NCBI GenBank assembly: GCA_002027195.1
Contig: MWJO01000060.1
Coordinates: 1-48,370, forward strand
Direction: 5' to 3'
Length of the DNA stretch: 48,370 bases
From: Streptomyces sp. GKU 895
Lineage (GTDB): Bacteria; Actinomycetota; Actinomycetes; Streptomycetales; Streptomycetaceae
Under the pieces are notes generated by a model. The model saw only the letters and a list, made by a program, of their open reading frames with translations. It did not search any database and was not told the DNA's origin. Of this stretch, positions 31,412 to 40,211 are shown piece after piece (positions within the stretch are counted from its first letter, which is position 1; the number at the start of each line of letters is the position of its first letter). The translations under genes and the position numbers were made by a program.

Positions 31412-32976
31412 GCGAGCTCCCTCAGTCGGCGGCGCAGGATCTTGCCGGAGGCGGCGCGCGGGACGTCGTCGATGAAGGTGACCTGGCGGACGCGTTTGTA
31501 GGGGGCGACGCGTTCGGCGACGTACATCATGACCTCTCCTTCGGAGAGGTCGGTGGCGGTGGGCTGGCGGACGACGTAGGCGTGCGGGACCTCGGTGCCC
31601 TCGTCGTTGTAGACGCCGATGACGGCGGCGTCGGCGATGCCCGGGTGGGTGAGGAGCAGGGCTTCGAGTTCGGCCGGGGCGACCTGGAAGCCCTTGTACT
31701 TGATGAGTTCCTTGACGCGGTCGACGACGAACAGCCAGCCGTCGGCGTCGACATGGCCGACGTCGCCGGTGTGCAGCCAGCCGTCGGTGTCGATCATCGC
31801 AGCGGTGGCGTCGGGGCGGCCGAGGTAGCCCTTCATGACCTGGGGGCCGCGGATGAGGATCTCGCCGGCCTCGCCGACGCCGAGGTCCTTGTCGGGGTCG
31901 TCGAGGGAGACGATGCGCATCTCGGTGCCGGCGATGAGCTTGCCGACGGTGCCGGCGGGGGCCTCGCGCATGCCGTCGAGGGGGACGACATGGGTGCCGG
32001 GCGACAGCTCGGTCATGCCGTACGCCTGGCCGACCGGCGGCAGGTTCAGGCGCCGCGAGCAGGCGGCGGCGAGCTGGGCGTCCAGCGGGGCGGCGGCGCT
32101 GACGATGTGCCGCAGGGACGACAGGTCGTACTGGGCGACCAGCGGGTGCTTGGCGAGGGCGAGGACGATCGGCGGGGCCACGAACAGGTCGGTGATGCGG
32201 TGGTTCTGGATGGCCGCGAGGTAGGTCTCCAGGTCGAAGCGGGGCAGGACGACGACGGTGGCGCCCTGCCGGAGCGGGGCGTTCATCAGGGCGGTCAGGC
32301 CGTAGATGTGGAAGAAGGGCAGGACGGCGAGGATGCGGTCGCCGGGCTTCGCCGGCATCAGCGGTTCCAGCTGGGCGAGGTTGGTGGCGATCTGGGAGTG
32401 GGTGAGCATCACGCCCTTGGGGATGCCGGTGGTGCCGGAGGAGTACGGCAGTGCCGCCACGTCCTCGACGGGGTCGATGTCGACCTGCGGCTCGGGCGCC
32501 GTCGTGCCCAGCATGTCGATGAGCGAGCGGTGTCCGGGGGCGCTGTCGCAGACGAAGATCTCCTCGACTCCGCCGGAGAGTTCGGCCGCCCTGCGGGCCG
32601 TGTCGAGAAGGGGGGAGACGGTGACGATCCAGCGGGCCGCCGAGTCGGTGAGCTGCTTGGCGAACTCCTCCGGTGTGGCGAGCGGGTGCACGGTGGTGAC
32701 GGAGGCGCCCGCGCGCGTGGCCGCGTAGAACGCGGTCGGGAAGGCGATCGTGTTGGGGCTGTGCAGGGCGAGCACGTCCCCCTTGGCCACGCCCGCCTCG
32801 GCGAGACCGGCGGCCACCCGCCGGTGGAAGGCGTCCAGTTGGGCGTACGTGAGGGTCGTGCCGTCGTGGCCGTCGATCAGGGCAGGGGTGTCGCCGAACT
32901 CGGCGGCACGGCCCAGTACGGCCTCGTGGATGGGGAGTTCGACGGGCGGGACGTCTGCGTACTCGCTGCGGAACAT
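31408..32976 (-). CDS. 4-coumarate/cinnamate:CoA ligase-like acyl-CoA synthetase (ScCCL-type)
   Basis: 522 residues, ATG 32976 with perfect AGGAGG five bases upstream. It begins MFRSEYADVPPVELPIHEAV, as I recall for S. coelicolor ScCCL, the characterised cinnamate:CoA ligase. ANL motifs: P-loop LPYSSGTTGIPKGVMLTH, GQAYGMTELSPGTH, WLHTGDVGHVDADGWLFVVD, RVKELIKYKGFQVAPAELEA and catalytic Lys in RAASGKILRRRL. Forms acyl-CoA from ATP, CoA and an acid. ScCCL accepts cinnamate and 4-coumarate in vitro, but the operon suggests a branched or terpenoid acid as native substrate. A 31-base gap holding GCACA-GCGT-TGTGC separates it from the upstream dehydrogenase. Confidence 0.92.
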   Translation of the reverse strand: MFRSEYADVPPVELPIHEAVLGRAAEFGDTPALIDGHDGTTLTYAQLDAFHRRVAAGLAEAGVAKGDVLALHSPNTIAFPTAFYAATRAGASVTTVHPLATPEEFAKQLTDSAARWIVTVSPLLDTARRAAELSGGVEEIFVCDSAPGHRSLIDMLGTTAPEPQVDIDPVEDVAALPYSSGTTGIPKGVMLTHSQIATNLAQLEPLMPAKPGDRILAVLPFFHIYGLTALMNAPLRQGATVVVLPRFDLETYLAAIQNHRITDLFVAPPIVLALAKHPLVAQYDLSSLRHIVSAAAPLDAQLAAACSRRLNLPPVGQAYGMTELSPGTHVVPLDGMREAPAGTVGKLIAGTEMRIVSLDDPDKDLGVGEAGEILIRGPQVMKGYLGRPDATAAMIDTDGWLHTGDVGHVDADGWLFVVDRVKELIKYKGFQVAPAELEALLLTHPGIADAAVIGVYNDEGTEVPHAYVVRQPTATDLSEGEVMMYVAERVAPYKRVRQVTFIDDVPRAASGKILRRRLRELA

Positions 32977-33007
32977 GGTTCCTCCTCGCACAACGCTGTG
33001 CAGGCTC

Positions 33008-34147
33008 TCAGTACGACTTGGGCAGGCCCAGGGTCTGGTGGGAGACGTAGTTGAGAATCATCTCCCGGCTCACCGGAGCAATACGAGCCACGCGCGCGGC
33101 GGTTATCAGCGAGGCGAGTCCGAACTCGCGCGTGAGGCCGTTGCCGCCGAGGGTGTGCACGGCCTGGTCGACCGCCTTCACGCAGGCCTCGCCGGCCGCG
33201 TACTTGGCCATGTTCGCCGCCTCGCCCGCGCCGGCGTCGTCCCCGGCGTCGTAGAGGTGGGCCGCCTTCTGCATCATCAGACGGGCCAGCTCCAGGTCGA
33301 TGTGGGCCTGGGCGAGGGGGTGGGCGATGGCCTGGTGGGCGCCGATGGGGGCGTTCCACACGGTGCGGTCGCGGGCGTAGGCGACGGCTTGCGCGAGGGC
33401 GTACCGGCCCATGCCGATCGCGAACGCGGCCGTCATGATGCGCTCGGGGTTGAGGCCGGCGAAGAGCTGGAGGAGACCGGCGTCCTCGTCGCCGACGAGC
33501 GCGTCGGCGGGGAGCCGTACGTCGTCGAGGGTCAGCTCGAACTGCTTCTCGGCTGCCTGGAGTTCCATGTCGATCTGCCGGCGGTGGAACCCTTCGGCGT
33601 CCCTCGGGACGATGAACAGGCAGGGCTTGAGGCGGCCGGTGCGGGCGTCTTCGGTGCGGCCGACGATCAGGGTGGCGTCGGCGATGTCGACGCCGGAGAT
33701 GAAGACCTTGCGGCCGGTGAGGAGCCAGTCTCCTGTCTCCGGGTCGCGGCGGGCGGTGGTGGTGATGCGGTGGGAGTTGGAGCCGGCGTCGGGTTCGGTG
33801 ATGCCGAAGGCCATGGTGCGGGTGCCGTCGGCGAGGGCGGGGAGCCATTCCCGCTTCTGGGTCTCGGTGCCGAAGCGGGCGATGACGGTGCCGCAGATGG
33901 CGGGTGAGACGACCATCATCAGCAGGGGGCAGCCTGCGGCGCCGAGCTCTTCGAGGACGAGGGAGAGTTCGAAGATGCCGCCGCCCCCGCCGCCGTACTG
34001 TTCGGGGAGGTTGACGCCCAGATAGCCGAGTTTGGCGGCCTCGGACCAGAGGGTTTCCCGGTCGAAGGGGCGGCCGTGGCGTTTGCCCAGCTGGGCGACG
34101 GCGGCGCGCAGGGCGGTGTGTTCGTCCGACTCCAGGGTGAAGCTCAC
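33008..34147 (-). CDS. Acyl-CoA dehydrogenase
   Basis: 379 residues, GTG 34147 overlapping the carboxylase stop (GTGA). N-terminal domain with GYLGVNLPEQYGGGGGGIFE; flavin loops MAFGITEPDAGSNSHRIT and DWLLTGRKVFISGVDIADAT; C-terminal domain AGLNPERIMTAAFAIGMGRY, AHQAIAHPLAQAHIDLELAR and VDQAVHTLGGNGLTREFGLA. Complete and in frame. FAD-dependent desaturation of the acyl-CoA formed by the operon ligase. In atu/liu routes this is citronellyl-CoA or isovaleryl-CoA dehydrogenase (AtuD/LiuA), and it precedes the biotin-dependent carboxylation. Electrons would go to ETF. Confidence 0.93.
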   Translation of the reverse strand: MSFTLESDEHTALRAAVAQLGKRHGRPFDRETLWSEAAKLGYLGVNLPEQYGGGGGGIFELSLVLEELGAAGCPLLMMVVSPAICGTVIARFGTETQKREWLPALADGTRTMAFGITEPDAGSNSHRITTTARRDPETGDWLLTGRKVFISGVDIADATLIVGRTEDARTGRLKPCLFIVPRDAEGFHRRQIDMELQAAEKQFELTLDDVRLPADALVGDEDAGLLQLFAGLNPERIMTAAFAIGMGRYALAQAVAYARDRTVWNAPIGAHQAIAHPLAQAHIDLELARLMMQKAAHLYDAGDDAGAGEAANMAKYAAGEACVKAVDQAVHTLGGNGLTREFGLASLITAARVARIAPVSREMILNYVSHQTLGLPKSY

Positions 34148-36000
34148 TGGTCCTCCTCTACGACGGCAAGCAGGGCACCGACGGCGACCTGGCCGCCGAC
34201 CACCGCATGCAAGGCGCTGAGCGTCCCCGTGACCGGGGCGGAAATGCGGTGTTGCATCTTCATCGCTTCGAGCCACACGATCGGTTCACCGGCCTCGACC
34301 TTCGCGCCCACCGCCAGGCCCTCGGCGACCTTGACCACCGTTCCCGGCATCGGTGCCAGCAGGGAACCGGGTGCGTGCTGCGCCTTGGGGTCGGGGAAAC
34401 GGGGCAGCGCCCTCAGCGCGGTCGCACCGGCGTACACCTCGTCGCCGTATCTGGACACCTCGTACCGGCGCCGCACGCCGTCCGCTTCGAGGACGACCAG
34501 ACCGGCGTCGGCGTGCACCACGCGCACCCCGTCCTCCGCCTCCAGGCCGTCGCGCGTGTGCCGGTACCGGACCTCGGTCTCCTCGCCGCCGACCTCGTAC
34601 CGCTTCACCTGCGACTGCGACGGCACATTGCGCCAGCGCCGAAGCGGGAGCGGCCGTGGGCGTCGGCGAGGGCGGCGGCCAGCGGGGCGTGCGGGTCGGG
34701 GGGCGTCGAGGTCAACGACGTGAGGTGGCGGTCGTAGAACGCCGTGTTCATGGCCGCCGTCGTGAACTCCGCGTGGCGCAGGGAGTTCACCAGGAGGGTT
34801 CTGTTGGTCGTCGGGCCGTGGATCTGGGCCCGTTCCAAGGCGCCCGCCAGTTTGCGGATCGCCTCCGCGCGGGTGGGGGCGTGGGCGACGGCCTTGGCGA
34901 GCATCGCGTCGTAGTGGACGCCGATCTCGTCGCCGTCCTCGTAGCCGGTGTCCAGGCGGACGCCGGGGACCGTGAGGCGGTGCAGGGTGCCGGTCTGGGG
35001 GGCCCAGTCCTGGGCCGGGTCCTCGGCGTAGAGGCGGGCCTCGACGGCGTGGCCACGCGCGTGTGGAGGTGATGCGGGGAGGGGCTGTCCTTCCGCGACG
35101 GCGATCTGGAGTGCGACCAGGTCCACGTCGAACACCGCCTCCGTCACCGGGTGCTCGACCTGGAGGCGGGTGTTCATCTCCAGGAAGTGCGCCTTGTCGT
35201 CGGCGACGAGGAACTCGACGGTGCCCGCGCCGACGTAGGAGACGGCGCGCGCGGCGCGCGCGGCCAGCGTGCGCAGCTCCTCTTCGAGCCCCGGGGAGAG
35301 CCCAGGCGCCGGCGCCTCCTCGATGACCTTCTGGTGGCGGCGCTGGAGGGAGCAGTCGCGGGTGCCGAGCGCCCAGACCGTGCCGTGGGTGTCGGCGAGG
35401 ATCTGCACCTCGACATGGCGGCCGTCCTCGATGTACGGCTCGACGAACACCTCGCCGTCCCCGAAGGCGCTCGCGGCCTCGGCGCGCGCGCCCTCCAGTG
35501 CGGCGCCCAGCTCCTCAAGACGGCGCACGATCCTCATCCCGCGCCCCCCCGCCGCCCGCGGCCGCCTTCACGAGCACCGGCAGGTCGGACGCGCTCACCT
35601 CCCCCAGCGGCCGAAGCCCCATCAGCTCCTTCGCGCGGGTCTTGGACGCCATCGCCTCGATCGCCTCGGGCGGCGGACCGATCCACACCAGTCCGGCGTC
35701 CAGGACGGCGCGCGCGAAGTCGGCGTTCTCGGAGAGGAAGCCGTAGCCGGGGTGCACGGCGTCCGCGCCGGCGGCGACGGCGGCCTTCACGATCAGGTCG
35801 CCGCGCAGGTAGGTCTCGGCGGGGGTCGCCCCGGGGAGTCGTACCGCGGTGTCGGCCACGCGCGTGTGGCGGGCGTTCGCGTCCGGGTCCGCGTGCACGG
35901 CGACGGTTCGGATTCCCAACTCACCGCAGGTGCGGAAGATGCGGCAGGCGATCTCGCCCCGGTTGGCGACGAGCACAGTCCCTATCAAGTGATCCCTCAC
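34144..36000 (-). CDS. Biotin carboxylase/biotin carboxyl carrier fusion, acyl-CoA carboxylase alpha subunit (two frameshifts as read)
   Basis: GTG 36000, overlapping the beta-subunit stop (GTGA). N-terminal LIGTVLVANRGEIACRIFRT and HPGYGFLSENADFARAVLDA; then VKAAAGGGG, where a seven-G run (35544-35550) should be six to join RGMRIVRRLEELGAALEGAR. ATP-grasp residues follow: FVEPYIEDGRHVEVQILADT, FLEMNTRLQVEHPVTEAVFD. A second break at about 34635 needs one base to join GRSRFGA to WRNVPSQSQVKRYEVGGEE. The C-terminal BCCP domain has biotinyl Lys in EAMKMQH. Rejoined it is about 618 residues. It carboxylates biotin with ATP and bicarbonate and hands CO2 to the beta subunit. The upstream and downstream genes are intact, so errors are likely. 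Confidence 0.9.
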
Positions 36001-37595
36001 ATCCGGAAGACGCCGAAGCCGCCGCGCGCACCCTCGTACGGCGCCGTGTGGATGGCCGACAGACACAGGCCGAGGACCGTGCGGGTGTCGCGCGGGTCGA
36101 TGACGCCGTCGTCGTAGAGGCGGCCGGAGAGGAACATCGGCAGCGACTCGGACTCGATCTGCTGCTCCACCATGGCCCGCAGGGCCGCGTCGGCCTCGTC
36201 GTCGTACGGCTGTCCCTTCGCCGCAGCCGACTGCCGGGCGACGATCGACAGGACGCCCGCGAGCTGCTGCGGGCCCATCACGGCGGACTTGGCGCTGGGC
36301 CAGGCGAAGAGGAAGCGCGGGTCGTAGGCGCGGCCGCACATGCCGTAGTGCCCGGCGCCGTACGACGCTCCCATGAGCACGGACAGGTGCGGGACCTTCG
36401 AGTTGGACACCGCGTTGATCATCATCGCGCCGTGCTTGATGATGCCGCCCTGCTCGTACTCCCTGCCGACCATGTAGCCGGTGGTGTTGTGGAGGAAGAG
36501 GAGGGGGATGTCGCGCTGGTTGGCGAGCTGGATGAACTGGGCGGCCTTCTGGGACTCCTCCGAGAAGAGCACACCCTGGGCGTTGGCCAGGATGCCGATC
36601 GGATAGCCGTGCAGGGCCGCCCAGCCGGTCGTCAGGCTGGTGCCGTACAGCGGTTTGAACTCGTCGAAGTCGGAGGCGTCGACGATCCGGGCGATGACCT
36701 CGCGCGGGTCGAAGGGGGTCTTGAGGTCGCCGGGGACGATGCCGAGGAGTTCGTCCGCCGCGTACTTGGGCGGCTCGGCGAAGGGCGGGTCCTCGTACGC
36801 CTTCCGGTGGTTGAGGCGGGCGACCACGCGGCGCGCCTGCCGCAGGGCGTCCCGCTCGTCGACGGCGAAGTAGTCCGCGAGGCCCGACACGCGCGCGTGC
36901 ATCTCCGCGCCGCCCAGCGACTCGTCGTCGCTCTCCTCGCCGGTGGCCATCTTGACGAGGGGCGGACCGCCGAGGAACACCTTGGCGCGCTCCCTGACCA
37001 TGATCACGTGGTCGGACATGCCGGGGATGTAGGCCCCGCCCGCCGTGGAGTTGCCGAAGACGACCGCGACCGTCGGGATCCCGGCGGCCGAAAGCCGGGT
37101 CAGATCGCGGAAGATGGCACCGCCCGGGATGAAGATCTCCTTCTGGGACGGCAGGTCGGCACCCCCGGACTCCACCAGGCTGATGCAGGGGAGCCGGTTG
37201 GCGAGGGCGATGTCGTTGGCGCGCAGGGCCTTCTTCAGCGACCACGGGTTGCTGGCCCCGCCGCGCACGGTCGGGTCGTTGGCGGTGATCAGGCACTCCA
37301 CGCCCTCGACGACCCCGATGCCGGTGACGAGCGAGCCGCCGACCGAGTACTCGCTGCCCCACGCGGCCAGCGGGGACAGTTCGAGGAAGGGCGTGTCCGG
37401 GTCGAGGAGCAGTTCGATGCGTTCGCGGGCGAGCAGCTTGCCGCGCTTGCGGTGCCGCTCCACATACTTCGGACCGCCCCCGGCCAGCGCCTTGCTGTGC
37501 TCGGCGGTCAGCTCGTCCAGTTTGTCGAGCATGGCCTCGCGGTGGGCGAGGTAGTCGGCGCCTTTCACGTCCAGCGCGGACGACAGGACGGTCAC
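35997..37595 (-). CDS. Acyl-CoA carboxylase beta subunit (carboxyltransferase; methylcrotonyl/geranyl-CoA type)
   Basis: 532 residues, GTG 37595 overlapping the upstream stop (GTGA). Carboxyltransferase N and C halves: RGKLLARERIELLLDPDTPF, GVVEGVECLITANDPTVRGG, CISLVESGGADLPSQKEIFI, GIPTVAVVFGNSTAGGAYIP, LGGAEMHARVSGLADYFAVD, then PIGILANAQGVLFSEESQKA, FLHNTTGYMVGREYEQGGII and SYGAGHYGMCGRAYDPRFLF. The GGAEMHARVSGLADYFA block and overall length match methylcrotonyl-CoA/geranyl-CoA carboxyltransferases (LiuB, AtuC) rather than AccB/PccB of Streptomyces. Works with the alpha subunit encoded next. Confidence 0.93.
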   Translation of the reverse strand: MTVLSSALDVKGADYLAHREAMLDKLDELTAEHSKALAGGGPKYVERHRKRGKLLARERIELLLDPDTPFLELSPLAAWGSEYSVGGSLVTGIGVVEGVECLITANDPTVRGGASNPWSLKKALRANDIALANRLPCISLVESGGADLPSQKEIFIPGGAIFRDLTRLSAAGIPTVAVVFGNSTAGGAYIPGMSDHVIMVRERAKVFLGGPPLVKMATGEESDDESLGGAEMHARVSGLADYFAVDERDALRQARRVVARLNHRKAYEDPPFAEPPKYAADELLGIVPGDLKTPFDPREVIARIVDASDFDEFKPLYGTSLTTGWAALHGYPIGILANAQGVLFSEESQKAAQFIQLANQRDIPLLFLHNTTGYMVGREYEQGGIIKHGAMMINAVSNSKVPHLSVLMGASYGAGHYGMCGRAYDPRFLFAWPSAKSAVMGPQQLAGVLSIVARQSAAAKGQPYDDEADAALRAMVEQQIESESLPMFLSGRLYDDGVIDPRDTRTVLGLCLSAIHTAPYEGARGGFGVFRM

Positions 37596-39262
37596 AGCAG
37601 GGCCTCCGGGATGTCCAAGTGGCGGGAGCGCAGCCATTCGCCGAGCGCCTTGGCCTGCGGGTCGAAGCGGTGCTGGGCGGCGACACCGGCGCCGAGGATG
37701 CCCTCGACGACGAAGTTGAGGGCGCGGAGATGCGGGAGCTGGTGCCGGGTGACCTTCACGTCGGCGGTCTCCGGCAGGAGTTCCCTGAACCGGTCGACGG
37801 TGAGCGTGTGCGCGAGCCACCGCCAGGCCTCGTCGGTGCGGGCCCACACCCCCACGTTCGCGTCGCCGCCCTTGTCCCCGCTACGGGCTCCCGCGACGAG
37901 ACCGAGGGGCGCCCTGGTCACCGGGCCGTCGGGCAACGGCTCGGGCAGGGACGGCTCCGGCGGGTTCTCGAGTACGACGGTGTCCGGGGCCGGCGCCACA
38001 GGGATACGGCGGCCGTCGTGGAGGACCGCCACATGGTCGACGGCACCATGGGGGGCGTACACATCCTCGAAGACCCCATAAGGCGCGCCCTTTCCGGGTG
38101 GGGCGAGCATATGGAAGCCGGGGTAGCTGGCGAGGGCGAGTTCGACGGCCGCGCCGCTCAGCGTCCGCCCGACCGCGTCCTGGTCGGGGTCGCGTACGAC
38201 GAGCCGCAGCAGGGCACTGGCGGTCTCCTCGGTGTCGGCGTCCGGGCGGTCGGTGCGGGCCAACTCCCAGCGCACGTCGGCTGTTTTGCCGAGGACGGGC
38301 TCCATCTGCGCCCGCACCAGAGCCGCCTTCGCCTCGATGTCGAGGCCGGTGAGGACGAAGACGACCTCGTTGCGGAAGCCGCCGAGCTTGTTCAGGCCGA
38401 CCTTGAGGGTCGGGGGCGGGGCCTCGCCGCGGACGCCGGAGATCCGGACGCGGTCGGGGCCGTCCTGGGTGAGGCGGACGGTGTCGAGGCGGGCGGTGAC
38501 GTCGGGTCCGGCGTACCGGGCGCCCTGGGTCTCGTACAGCAGCTGCGCGGTGACCGTGCCGATGTCGACGAAGCCGCCGGTGCCGGGGTGTTTGGTGATG
38601 ACGGCGGTGCCGTCCTCGTGGAGTTCGGCGAGGGGGAAGCCGGGGCGGCGGACATCGCCCTGCTGGAAGAACGCGTAGTTGCCGCCCGTCGCCTGCGTCC
38701 CGCACTCCAGGACGTGCCCGGCGACGACCGCGCCCGCGAGCCGGTCGTAGTCGGTCGGCCCCCAGCCGAAGTGGGCCGCGGCGGGCCCGGTGACCAGGGC
38801 CGCGTCCGTCACCCGCCCGGTGACGACCACGTCGGCGCCCGCGCGCAGGCACTCCGCGATGCCGAAGCCGCCGAGGTAGGCGTGGGCGGCGAGGCTGCCC
38901 GGGTGGGCGGCGGTCAGATCGTCGCCCTCGACGTGGGCGACGCGGACGGCGATGCCGAGCCGGTCGGCCACCTCCCGTACGCGGGTGGCGAGTCCGGCCG
39001 GGTTGAGGCCCCCGGCGTTGGCGACGATGCGTACGCCCCGCTCCTGGGCGATGCCGAGACACTCCTCCAACTGCCGCAGGAACGTGCGGGCGTACCCGGC
39101 GCCGGGGTCCTTCAGCCGGTCGCGGCCCAGGATGAGCATGGTCAGCTCGGCGAGGTAGTCGCCGGTGAGGACGTCGAGTTCACCGCCGGTGAGCATCTCT
39201 CGCATGGCGTCGAAGCGGTCGCCGTAGAAGCCGGAGGCGTTGCCGATGCGCAGCGTGTTCAC
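37592..39262 (-). CDS. AtuA-like acyclic terpene utilisation family protein (DUF1446)
   Basis: 556 residues, GTG 39262 overlapping the upstream stop by four bases. MNTLRIGNASGFYGDRFDAM opens the AtuA/DUF1446 domain, continuing YLAELTMLILGRDRLKDPGA, RIVANAGGLNPAGLATRVRE and ADVVVTGRVTDAALVTGPAA. The C-terminal 110 residues (PLGLVAGARSGDKGGDANVG to DIPEALL) form the AtuA-like ferredoxin-fold domain often fused to it. AtuA is required for citronellol/geraniol catabolism in Pseudomonas, but its reaction is not known. Its presence with carboxylase, dehydrogenase and hydratase genes points to a terpenoid or branched-chain acid route. Confidence 0.9.
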   Translation of the reverse strand: MNTLRIGNASGFYGDRFDAMREMLTGGELDVLTGDYLAELTMLILGRDRLKDPGAGYARTFLRQLEECLGIAQERGVRIVANAGGLNPAGLATRVREVADRLGIAVRVAHVEGDDLTAAHPGSLAAHAYLGGFGIAECLRAGADVVVTGRVTDAALVTGPAAAHFGWGPTDYDRLAGAVVAGHVLECGTQATGGNYAFFQQGDVRRPGFPLAELHEDGTAVITKHPGTGGFVDIGTVTAQLLYETQGARYAGPDVTARLDTVRLTQDGPDRVRISGVRGEAPPPTLKVGLNKLGGFRNEVVFVLTGLDIEAKAALVRAQMEPVLGKTADVRWELARTDRPDADTEETASALLRLVVRDPDQDAVGRTLSGAAVELALASYPGFHMLAPPGKGAPYGVFEDVYAPHGAVDHVAVLHDGRRIPVAPAPDTVVLENPPEPSLPEPLPDGPVTRAPLGLVAGARSGDKGGDANVGVWARTDEAWRWLAHTLTVDRFRELLPETADVKVTRHQLPHLRALNFVVEGILGAGVAAQHRFDPQAKALGEWLRSRHLDIPEALL

Positions 39263-40053
39263 CCGGCCGTCCCCTTCGGCGGGCGTCCGCCGCCCGGCGG
39301 ACCCGCGAAGGCCTGGGCGATGTCCAGCCAGCGGTCGGCGTCCTCGCCCACGGCGGTCAGGGCGAGGTCGGTGCGGTGGGCGCGCTGGGTGACCAGGAGG
39401 CAGAAGTCGAGGGCGGGGCCGGTGACGCGCTCGGTGGCGTTCTCGGGGCCGTAGGTCCACAACTCGCCGGACGGCGCCATGAGTTCTGTCCGGAACTCCT
39501 CGAACGGCGGGGTCAGTCCGTGCACTCCGAAGGCGAAGTCGCGGGTGCGGACACCGAGTCGGGCGATGTGCCGCAGTCGGTCGGTGGGGGCGCGGGTGAC
39601 GCCCAGCGCGTCGGCCACGTCCAGTCCGTGGGCCCAGGTCTCCATCAGGCGGGCGGTGGCCATGGAGGCGGTGGACATGGGCGGGCCGTACCAGGGGAAT
39701 CGGGCGCCGTCGGGGGCGGCCCGCAGCGCGTCGGCCAGGTCCTCGCGGCCCGCCCGCCAGTACGCGAGCAGCCGTTCCGGAGGCTTGGCCGCGCCCTCCT
39801 CGGCGCCGTTGTCCACGAAGTCCCCGGGTGCGGCCAGCGCCTTCTCGACCTCGCGGGAGAAGGCCGCCTGATCGGTCACGGCGAGGAGGGAGGAGTGGTC
39901 GGTCCAGGCGAGGTGGGCGATCTGGTGGGCGACGGTCCAGCCGGGGGCGGGGGTCGGCGAGGACCATTGCTCCGGGCTCAACTCAGCGACGAGCAGATCG
40001 AGTTCCTCGCTCTCCGCGCACAGGTCGTCGATGACGGGCGTGGGGTCTGCCAT
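39259..40053 (-). CDS. TIGR03084-family protein with MDMPI/DinB-like domain
   Basis: 264 residues from ATG 40053 (MADPTPVIDDLCAESEELDL); the frame to 40101 runs into the operator. First gene of the eight-gene operon. The DinB-like four-helix N-terminal domain is TPAPGWTVAHQIAHLAWTDH (metal-binding His region), with MATARLMETWAHGLDVADAL as the later conserved block; both are typical of mycothiol-dependent maleylpyruvate isomerase N-terminal domains. TIGR03084 proteins are actinobacterial and recur beside acyl-CoA metabolism genes. A thiol-dependent isomerase or detoxifying role is plausible but unproven. Confidence 0.88.
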   Translation of the reverse strand: MADPTPVIDDLCAESEELDLLVAELSPEQWSSPTPAPGWTVAHQIAHLAWTDHSSLLAVTDQAAFSREVEKALAAPGDFVDNGAEEGAAKPPERLLAYWRAGREDLADALRAAPDGARFPWYGPPMSTASMATARLMETWAHGLDVADALGVTRAPTDRLRHIARLGVRTRDFAFGVHGLTPPFEEFRTELMAPSGELWTYGPENATERVTGPALDFCLLVTQRAHRTDLALTAVGEDADRWLDIAQAFAGPPGGGRPPKGTAG

Positions 40054-40085
40054 GGCAGCGAGGATGGCACCGACACCATAAACAA

Positions 40086-40099
40086 GCAAGCGTGCTTGC
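40086..40099. promoter_or_regulatory. Palindromic operator of the acyl-CoA operon
   Basis: GCAAGCGTGCTTGC has perfect six-base arms with a two-base centre. It lies 33 bases upstream of the first start codon of the operon, next to an AT-rich run (TTATTTTTTC). The CAAGC-xx-GCTTG core is the form bound by several actinobacterial TetR regulators of acyl-CoA metabolism (KstR2-like CAAGnnCTTG sites). The operon's own TetR is the natural candidate. Confidence 0.6.
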
Positions 40100-40133
40100 A
40101 TTATTTTTTCGGTCCCGTTGAATGGGTGATGAG

Positions 40134-40149
40134 TGAGTACGGCTACTCA
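40134..40149. promoter_or_regulatory. Palindrome upstream of the membrane coiled-coil gene
   Basis: TGAGTACGGCTACTCA has perfect six-base arms around CGGC. It is 63 bases before the start at 40212 and 35 bases from the acyl-CoA operon operator, in a divergent promoter region of 158 bases. Different from that operator, so a second regulator may act here. Confidence 0.5.
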
Positions 40150-40211
40150 TGCCGCCGCCGGGCGCGCGGGAACGATGGACGAGGGTGGGCATCCGACCTG
40201 GAAGGTGGGGC

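Noticed and set aside
35151..38081. Very long plus-strand open frame (976 codons) opposite the carboxylase genes
   Set aside because: It is the antisense of well-conserved biotin carboxylase and carboxyltransferase genes. High GC removes stop codons in shadow frames, and the product has no domain pattern.
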